This document shows positions 56,809 through 64,000 of a DNA stretch of 64,000 bases, in pieces; within the stretch, counting starts at the first letter, position 1; every line of letters begins with the position of its first letter. The DNA lies in NCBI GenBank assembly GCA_036346225.1, contig JARFIW010001480.1:8835001-8899000 (forward strand), in the 5' to 3' direction. This DNA comes from Platerodrilus igneus. Lineage: Eukaryota > Arthropoda > Insecta > Coleoptera > Lycidae. The translations under genes and the position numbers were made by a program. The notes beneath the pieces are model-generated. The model did no database searches and had not been told where the DNA came from. It saw only the letters and a program-made list of their open reading frames with translations.

Positions 56809-57880
56809 AATTGTATAAATACTTTTCGAAAATATGATGAAAGCTTAGTAATTTGATCGCTTCAGACTACGTATGAAAGTTACCACGAGCTTGTAAGTAT
56901 AATAAAATTATTTTAAATTATATTGCACGGTGTTAGCCTCATAATTTGTACGCGGTTTGTGCCGAGTTTAGATTTTATTGAGGTGTCACATATGTTTTTT
57001 AAGCAAGCTCGTGTAGTGACGTTATGTAACGTGGATTAAATTAAACAATTATGAAAGAAGTATAATAAATTTGGATTTGGAAATTGGATCCACCGTGAAG
57101 GCAGCGCCAGCAGCACAATTTAAATGGGGTTTTTCTACTAATAGCTAGAAGCGGCTTGCAGAGCAGAGCGAAGCAGATATACGGCATCATCAACGGAGCA
57201 GAGATCCTCTAGAAATTCCAGGTAACGCTTTAAAATTGTTGTTGTTATCAACTATGAAACTATGAATATTGGGTGACGTGTGAGAGTGAATTTGAAGGTG
57301 TTGTGCATTATTTTGCGTATTGAAAATAATATGTATAAATAACTTTATTATGGTATTTAAATAGAAATCTGAACGTGTATATAAAGCTTATTAACGTTCC
57401 ATCAGGAATGTAAATTTTGTAAAGAGTACATGGGTTGTTTTTTTAGTTTGTTGTAAGAGTATGCAAAGTATAAGGGCATACATTATTCATAATTAACTGG
57501 GTTATCATGAGCTCACCATACTCCAGAGTTTACGTAGATTTAAAATAAATTATAAAGAAGGAATGAGAAATAAGGTATTATTCAGGGCCCATTTACTCCG
57601 GGTACATTCTATGTGTTTGATAATTTAAATTAAAATACAGGACATTACAAAATAGGTGTACCTTGATCACTGAAATGTGGATAATATTGAATTTTATTTG
57701 TAAATAGTGATAAATAAAAGATTGTATGTTTGTTGTATTTTGTGGTTTTATTGGGAGTGTGCGTGGACGATAGAGAATATGAGAGTGAATCTAGATATTC
57801 AAGCGGAGGTCCAACTGAGCTAGCCGGAAGCAGTTGAAGAATGCAATTCAACCGGTGAAGAAGAGAGAAGAACGGGTAAG
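56809..57880 (+). promoter_or_regulatory. Conserved promoter and splice-donor set in the left arm
   Basis: On the plus strand TTGTATAAATACTTT (TATA-like, about 56812) is followed some 50 bases later by TCGCTTCAGACTAC (initiator-like). Then three donor-like sites follow: CGAGCTT|GTAAGTAT (56890), ATTCCAG|GTAACG (57221) and a GGGTAAGAAAT (57873). All are conserved in the right arm on the other strand. I infer a spliced transcription unit reading towards the core. No protein is recognised. Confidence 0.4.
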
Positions 57881-57963
57881 AAATTTTTTTTTAATTTTTT
57901 TTATGAAAGTTTCAATTTTGTATAAATTAATTTTGAAACTTGTGAGATCCTGAGAGTAACACG

Positions 57964-57964
57964 G

Positions 57965-58016
<52 letters not shown>

Positions 58017-58018
58017 CC
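57964..58018. repeat. TA-dinucleotide core of the palindrome
   Basis: CACGGCAA, then more than 20 TA units, then TTGCCGTGG: an exactly self-complementary core about 60 bases long in the middle of the two diverged arms. Confidence 0.95.
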
Positions 58019-60048
58019 GTGGATCCTTTATAAGCTCAGTACTTTCTCAAAACACATTCGAGGATTTTATTAATTTACCCAAAAATCGTCAGAAATTTCA
58101 CACAATAGTAAAAATTAAAAAAAAAATAATTTCTTACCCAGATTCTGCTTCCATCATTTAATTACTTCAACAGCTCTCTGGCTAGCTCAGTTGGGCCTCC
58201 TCTTGGATACCTAGATTCACTATCATACTCGTTATCGTTCACGCACACTCTCAATAAAACCACAAAATAATACAACAATCATACAATATTTATTTACCAC
58301 TATTTACAAATAAAACTTCAAGATTATTTACATGTCAGTGCTCAAGTTACACTTCAATAAATTCTATTTTTGTAACGTCCAGGATTTTAACTTGAAATAT
58401 CAGACGCATGGAATGTAACCGGAGTAAATGGGCCCTGAATAATACCTTATTTTTTATTCTTTATTTATAATTAATTTTAATTAGGACACTCTGGAGTATG
58501 GTGAGCTCATGATAACCCAGTTTTTTTTATGATTAATGTATGCTTTTTACTTTGCATACGCTTACTGCAAACACAAAAAAACCCATGTACTCTTAACAAT
58601 AAAACATTTAAATTCCTGAGGAACGTTAATAAGCTTTATATACACCTTTAGATTTATATTTAAATACCATAATAAAAGTTAGTTAAACGTATTATTTTCA
58701 ATACACAAAATAATGTAAAATAACATCATAGTTCACTCTCACACATCACAATGTCCTTCATAGTTTATCAAAAACAACAAATTCTAAAGCGTTACCTGGA
58801 ATTTCTTGAAGATCCCTACTCCATTGACGATGTCGTTAAGTTGTTGCACCCTCGGTTTTGTGGTTTTGCTCTGCTCGCCGCCGCCAGCTATTTGTAGATG
58901 AACACCTTCTCAGTTGTGCTGCCTGCTCTGCATTCACGATGCATCCAAATCCACGTATATTACACTTTTTTATAATTGCGTACTTTAGTTTACGTCACTT
59001 CACGAGCTTGTTCAAAATCTATGTTGCACCTCAATAAAATTTAGACTCGACACTATCCGCGTATCAAATTATGAGGCCAACACTACTTCTATAATTTAAA
59101 ATATTTTTATATACTTACAAGCTCGTGGTGAATTTCTGTATGTAGTCTGAAGCGATGAAAATACTAAGAGAGCCCTATTAATTTTCTTAAAGTATTTATA
59201 CAATTCGAAATGCCACCTCTCGGCCACTCTTCCCGCGAAATCCTTCATTTAAAATAATACTTCCTCAAATTTTGGTTCACCCATTTTCGAAATCTCCGAA
59301 ATTTAGCTCATCGTTATGATATTCTTCCGAAAAACACGCATTCAATATTCCCGTGTTTGCCTGTTTTACAACTAACTATATAGACCAATGAGATATTTTG
59401 TGACGTCTTGAAACCCCGCATGTATTAACGCTATTCCTCTCTTATGCATATTGTATGTTTCCTTCTACCCTCGCTTGAGTGGTAGAAAATCGATATTACT
59501 GTCTGCGTTCTATTTAATCCATGTGGACTGAATACGTGCGTTTTGAAATGAACTGCTATTATGCCTGTCCCATTCCGAAGCATATCATTGATTTTCCATC
59601 CCTTCTGTGCTTTAAGGAAACTTTTAGTTAGCATTTACATGAAACATTCTAGCGTTTGCACAATATACCTCGAAGCGAGTCTTTAATCTACACAAATAAG
59701 AGGAACATGACATTTCCAAACCTGCAGGCGTTCAATTTAACGATCGTTTTTAAAACAACATTTCTAGGATTTTACTTTTCACGGTATTTTATATTTAACG
59801 GCTGTTCGTTTGTTAGCAAAGCGTTTCACCTTGGTGTTATCGATTTTTCAAGCTCTTACGCGTATTAAACGTGATAACCCTTTCAACTAAACTCAATTAA
59901 ATTAATTAATAATTTGCATTGGCTTCTACATTTTATTTTCTTTGCGAACCTAACTAAATTTTAATCACTACTTGTAAAATTTTGTTAATACTTGTTACTA
60001 AATGAAATATATTTCGCACGTAAATTTTTGTTGTTTCCTCTATACAGG

Positions 60049-60849
60049 GTGTGTTACGTGCCATTGCCACTTTAACATTGTTTTACTTTAGTTTTTAATG
60101 TACGGAAGTTTTCCCGCCATAATTTTCAAATGCGCAAGACGCGGGAACATTTTAAATGAACTGGGCGGTGCTTCCGTATGTCAAATAGTAGGAGTCGGCG
60201 TAGTGCGCATATCCCTAGAGGGTTAGGACCAATACGAGAAAAGAGTGGTATCGTGTTTCCGTGACGCCCTGAAATCTGGGCTGTTTTCCTTTGATCTTCG
60301 AGTGCAACAGTCGTGCCGGTTGTGATACCTTATCGTATCTATGTAGATTCCCTTGTCTTAGTTATCTTTGTTGTCGTTCCTAATTAACCTGTTTCCTGTC
60401 TTTTCCCTACATAGGTAGGTAAATTTGCAGTACCTCGAGGCCATTGGAGCAACCCACGCCCGATGTCCGAGCTCTACAAACAGCACCGAGAGCCGAGGCT
60501 ACCGTTGCGGACTTCCTGCCGGTTAACGGATTCCTCACGTGAGTAGATTCTATAATTTTCATTGTTCAAATTTTATGTAAGTTCTCGTAATTATGGCGCA
60601 ATATAAATTGTCGATGACGTCATGGTGATTGGCGCGCGAAACCTGTAAAAGGGGTTTGTGTTCCGGCCGCCAGGGCGTAGCATCGCTTTTAACCATTGCG
60701 CTTGCGCGATGTATCTTTTGAACTTTGGTAACTGTATTACAGGCTTTTAAGAGCCATCTATCGCCATTTCAATGTACCACCATTTAAGTGTAGTATTTCG
60801 TTAACTGCATTACCGACCATATAAACCTTTAAATAAAGTGTAACAGGTG
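60049..60849 (+). mobile_element. Solo LTR (793 bp) with GGTG target duplication
   Basis: GGTG at 60049-60052 and 60846-60849 flanks TGTTACGTGCC...AATAAAGTGTAACA (60053-60845), with TGTTAC/GTAACA inverted ends. Orientation plus is suggested by AATAAA (60831-60837) near the right end. The interior is CpG-rich and has a pyrimidine tract with TACATAG (60414) and a donor-like ACGTGAGTAG (60539). The empty site reads TACAGGGTGTTTGAAA, like the terminus of a mariner. No internal region remains. Confidence 0.75.
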
Positions 60850-60896
60850 TTTGAAATTGCCTTGTTTATACTTAAATTTAACCCTTTAAAACCACT

Positions 60897-60897
<1 letters not shown>

Positions 60898-60942
<45 letters not shown>
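60898..60942. repeat. TA-dinucleotide microsatellite
   Basis: Uninterrupted TA repeats of about 43 bases. Confidence 0.95.
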
Positions 60943-60943
<1 letters not shown>

Positions 60944-63440
60944 ACATTCATATCAAGTAATGAATTTAATAACTTTTAATATAGTGATATAACTACTATA
61001 TACATTATCTATATTGACATACTTGAGTGCAATAAAAGAAATATCTCTTACTTAACTAAAAGTTACCTTAAGCCGGGTTGTTATACATTGTACTAATCAA
61101 TACAAATTCTACAATTAAAATCAATTGGCCTCGAATTAAACATAGCCAATAACTCTTGATATTCTACACAAAATTCATAATAGTAAGTAGTAACGTTACT
61201 AGTAATGTCCAAAAATTCCAACATTAATCTAGCAACTTAATAACATATTCATGTAAAAGCATAGGCATAACTATATAAAAGTTCATACTTACATCCTCAC
61301 GTGTATGCATGCATATACACGTCCGTTCTCTTGAATCATTTATTCAAAGATTCACCCAATACCTGTTTCGGGTATGCAATACCCACTGTTGCTCGTCTCT
61401 ACAATACTTCTGAGGTAACTTATCCTCACCAGGGTTGATAGTGCTTAACACGGGTGTTGATCAATTTTGTGTTCGAAACTCTTTATATCCCCCTACTTCT
61501 GCACCAAACTGAATTGGCACTGAGTTTCCAAAAACCGAGCTTCCACAATCAATAAATAATGAACCGTATGGGTGGGTTTAGTCATCATCTTCTTCGCAAT
61601 TAATAAACCTTTAAGTTTATCGCTATTTAACTTTCCTTTAAGAGCCTAACTTATCTATGTCCACCATCAACTACTTAAATTCACCATTCTACCATTAATA
61701 AGCATACTCACTTCTTAGATTTGTTCACTAAACATTACTTTAATTTACACGGGCATATAACCAATACTGCTACGCGACCTTGCGGCGTAACCCGCACTAG
61801 CATGGGCTAGTTAGTTTTTTATTTGTGTCTTCTTTCATATCTTTTTGTCTTTGTGTGTCTTGGTGAGGCTTTGTGTCGTCTTTTTTGCCGTCTTTTTTAA
61901 TTTTCCCACTTCCCGTATTTATATACCTTCGATCACGTGACTGGTCTAGCCAATCAAAAACCTTACATATTTCACAATCTGAAATCATTCCTACATGTGC
62001 TTTTAAGTTAATAGCTTAAATCAACTTTTATTATTGCCATTGCTAATTGAAAACTACCATATATTTAAATTTAAGTTATTCTGCAATATTCTAAAATACT
62101 TCCTGTTAATATTTTTATAGATATCACGAAAAATTAAATATTATTACGCACTTCCGGTTTCGAATTCTCTGGAACAAACTAGCATTTCTTTTGTCGCCGT
62201 AATTTAAAATTTTCTAAATTTCACGGGATATTAGATCTCAGTTGATAGGTTATGTTCATTTAAGTTGTCAACTGTCACCCAAAATCAAACTAAGGTTGGG
62301 TAACTATATTAATTCTGGTTAGTGATGGGTTACATTTTAGATAGAATTGTCTGTGATTGGCAGAAAATATCATTTGAAATTTGGATTAATTTAAAAATGT
62401 TCTTGGGTGTTACAATAGGAATACGAAATATTTCATTTATTCTACGATTGAACTACAGAGTAGGGATAACTTTCCACTAAAGTGTGTCGTCACACATTGT
62501 TTTGCAACAAACAGCTCACTTGGCACACACAATTTACTTATTTGAGATATCCACACAAGTAGTCCTTTTATTACGGCACACACGAGTTTTCAAAATCCCA
62601 CTCACTGAAAAAAACATACCTTGCCGAAACTGCAAACCAAGTTCCGCAAAAGTTCACTCACTATTTTAAAATTTCTCTTGTAGGAAGGCCATATTACATA
62701 GTTGAAGCTGGTTTTGTTTAATATTACACTGACATCCACCTTATTATGTCTTTGTATGATTACATCTGCGATTTGTTCTTATTACTGACTCGTAAATAAT
62801 TAATTCGTTTTCCATCAGATGTAATTATTGGCATTTAATTTCCCTCTCTTTTTATGTTTTGTTGGGGTTTTCCGTCATGGTACAGTCTTTCTATTGGATT
62901 TATGGAAAGAATCCCGGGAAAGTACTTGCAGCATCACGTGATTTACTTAGGTTTACATTTGTGTTTCCTGCTTTTTAGCAATATACAATGGATAAATTGT
63001 AACATATTGTATGAAATGATTGAATCATCTGCAATCTAGTATTCACGAATTTCCCTTACTCAGCATCTTTTTTTTCCTTTGTATTGCAACTATGTAACAT
63101 TGATTCTAATTTATTTAACTAAAATTTGTAAAAAGCTCACCCATATTTGAGATGCATATTAATGAATTCAGTGTTATTTACTTAATAATTCTAAAGCTTA
63201 TGACCCTAAGTTCCGTTCCAATATGTATTTAGCAGAACTGAAATGGTGCTTTGTGGTTTTAGATTGATGAGTTTGATAGAACTACCAATTTTTTTGAGTG
63301 TCTTATTTACTGAAAACTACTATTTATGAAATCTGAATTATACAGGGTGCTTCAATATTAATTTACCCATTTAAGATTAAATGTTATATTTTTGCCTCTT
63401 GTTTTTATTTACTGTAATTCCCATTCGTTACAGGAATAAA
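60943..63440. other. No recognisable gene
   Basis: AT-rich DNA. ORFs at 61797-61988, 62484-62669 and 62854-63039 lack motifs. TATACAGGGTGCTTCAATAT at 63343 resembles a mariner terminus, but no partner or transposase is nearby. Confidence 0.45.
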
Positions 63441-63449
63441 GTCTAAAAG

Positions 63450-63735
63450 TTTAAGTATGCATAATTATATGCATATCGCCAATAATTACTAGCTGCAAGT
63501 CTATTACCAGATTTAAAAATTGGCGAGATAACGGACGATTTCCACTGCGCTGGTACATAAACCTTCCTAAAAACTGATTAAAATAGGTATAACGGAAATG
63601 CTGAAGATTTTGAACATTTTTTGTAAATAAGAGACATATTATCTGGCTCACAGCTGGAATTAGTAGCTATTGAAGCTATGGCTGATTTAACTTCTTCCAG
63701 TGTCAGACGAATGTGCCAGAGTAAAAGCAGTTTCA
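63450..63735 (-). pseudogene. Jockey/CR1-like LINE reverse transcriptase fragment
   Basis: The minus strand, across two frames, reads SLTLEEVKSAIASIATNS, an EPDNMSLIYKKCSK-like block, WKSSVISPIFKSG and NRLAASNYW. These resemble the N-terminal RT blocks of Jockey/CR1-type LINEs (the GPDG-like block and PIFKSG...NYR). It is short, truncated at both ends and frameshifted; a different family from the LINE at 42.9-44.2 kb. Confidence 0.6.
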
Positions 63736-63907
63736 TTAGTAAGATTGTCTCTTATTACGTTATCAGATGGACATAAATTATTATGCTAATCCCGAGTGTA
63801 ATTTATTATGCCCCAAATGTTATTGCAAATTATTGCCATCAAACGGCTTCAGCTTTACATGCCAGAAAGCAATTAAAGATATGCAAAATGCTTACCTTGA
63901 TTAATAG

Positions 63908-64000
63908 CGTCCACTTGAGAAATGTTAGGCAAGCACAAAAATAATCCCTCCTTCAGATGAGAGGTAAAAATGGAGGTCCCATGTGTGTGTGTGTGTGTGT
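63908..64000 (+). mobile_element. SINE fragment with GT-repeat, cut by the window end
   Basis: CACTTGAGAAATGTTAGGCAAGCACAAA and GAGGTAAAAATGGAGGTCCC match the SINE bodies at 39.4-39.9 kb. The GTGTGTGAGTGT of those copies has expanded here into a GT run that reaches the end of the window. The tRNA-like head is missing. Confidence 0.75.

Larger units (their letters stand above)
56210..59860. repeat. Giant inverted repeat, about 1.75-1.85 kb arms
   Basis: The left arm (56210-57965) and right arm (58015-59860) are diverged reverse complements along their whole length. Shared landmarks from the outside inwards are CCAAGGTGAAACGC, AGCCGTTAAATAT, CCTAGAAATGTTGT, TTGTATAAATACTTT, TCGCTTCAGACTAC, CACGAGCTTGTAAGTAT, AAATTCCAGGTAACGCTTTA, GGGTTTTTTTGTGTT-like text, TTTTGTGGTTTTATTG, CCAACTGAGCTAGCC and GGGTAAGAAAT. 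The core is a TA-dinucleotide run flanked by CGGCAA/TTGCCG. No transposase or RT is recognisable. It may be two head-to-head copies of one element or a foldback element. Confidence 0.85.

Noticed and set aside
57964..58018. CRISPR or satellite array
   Set aside because: It is a simple TA dinucleotide run with no spaced repeats.
63343..63440. Mariner element starting TACAGGGTG
   Set aside because: Only one end-like sequence is present and no transposase or inverted partner lies nearby.

Overview
The window is AT-rich, intron-bearing, repeat-laden nuclear DNA from an arthropod, most likely an insect with a large genome. The evidence is an hnRNP L/smooth-type gene with insect-like short coding exons, several Tc1/mariner families, a Penelope-like element, arthropod LINE fragments and many nested LTR retrotransposons. 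No bacterial operon, CRISPR array or rRNA gene is present. Only two host genes can be supported: the 5' exons of an hnRNP L/smooth homologue on the minus strand (21367-22277) and the long RS-repeat exon of a nuclear protein on the plus strand (52734-55313), possibly an IWS1/LEO1-type elongation factor. Nearly everything else is mobile DNA in various states of decay.

Layout. 0.3-7.1 kb: a GC-richer LTR-like patch, then a 5'-truncated Ty3/gypsy element with its integrase and a candidate 3' LTR. 8.5-19.2 kb: fossil mariner, LINE 3' ends, a Penelope-like element whose 3' part is repeated in inverted orientation, a MITE-like repeat, and a GGGTTCCGTACC-type repeat carrying a small Penelope foldback with an 11-bp target duplication. 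21.3-22.3 kb: hnRNP L exons; exon 3 ends at a textbook U12-type AT-AC donor. 23.3-28.9 kb: a mariner-like gene split cleanly by a 4.67-kb LTR retrotransposon with a GGTAT target duplication. 29.0-34.2 kb: a 5.2-kb Academ-like DNA transposon with long terminal inverted repeats, an XPG/FEN-like nuclease region and a CXC cysteine cluster. Its right half plus flank (about 31.5-35.5 kb) is duplicated at 37.7-42.9 kb; the duplicate was later hit by SINEs, and one SINE by a DD41D mariner with identical 30-bp inverted ends. 42.9-51.8 kb: a LINE, then two related gypsy elements in opposite orientation, one containing a 1.66-kb solo LTR. 52.7-55.3 kb: the RS gene. 56.2-59.9 kb: a giant inverted repeat around a TA-dinucleotide core. 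60-64 kb: a solo LTR, a LINE fragment and a SINE fragment.

The most striking content is in the two gypsy elements at 44.8-48.0 kb (minus) and 48.0-51.8 kb (plus). Both encode, directly after the integrase, a macrodomain of the OARD1/TARG1 type, the family that removes ADP-ribose from proteins. Both copies keep the lysine and aspartate known as the catalytic pair of TARG1, although they differ widely elsewhere. In the plus-strand element the macrodomain is in frame with the integrase C-terminus and is followed, after a nine-adenine run and a -1 shift, by a CCCH zinc finger. This looks like a retrotransposon lineage that captured an ADP-ribose eraser plus an RNA-binding finger.
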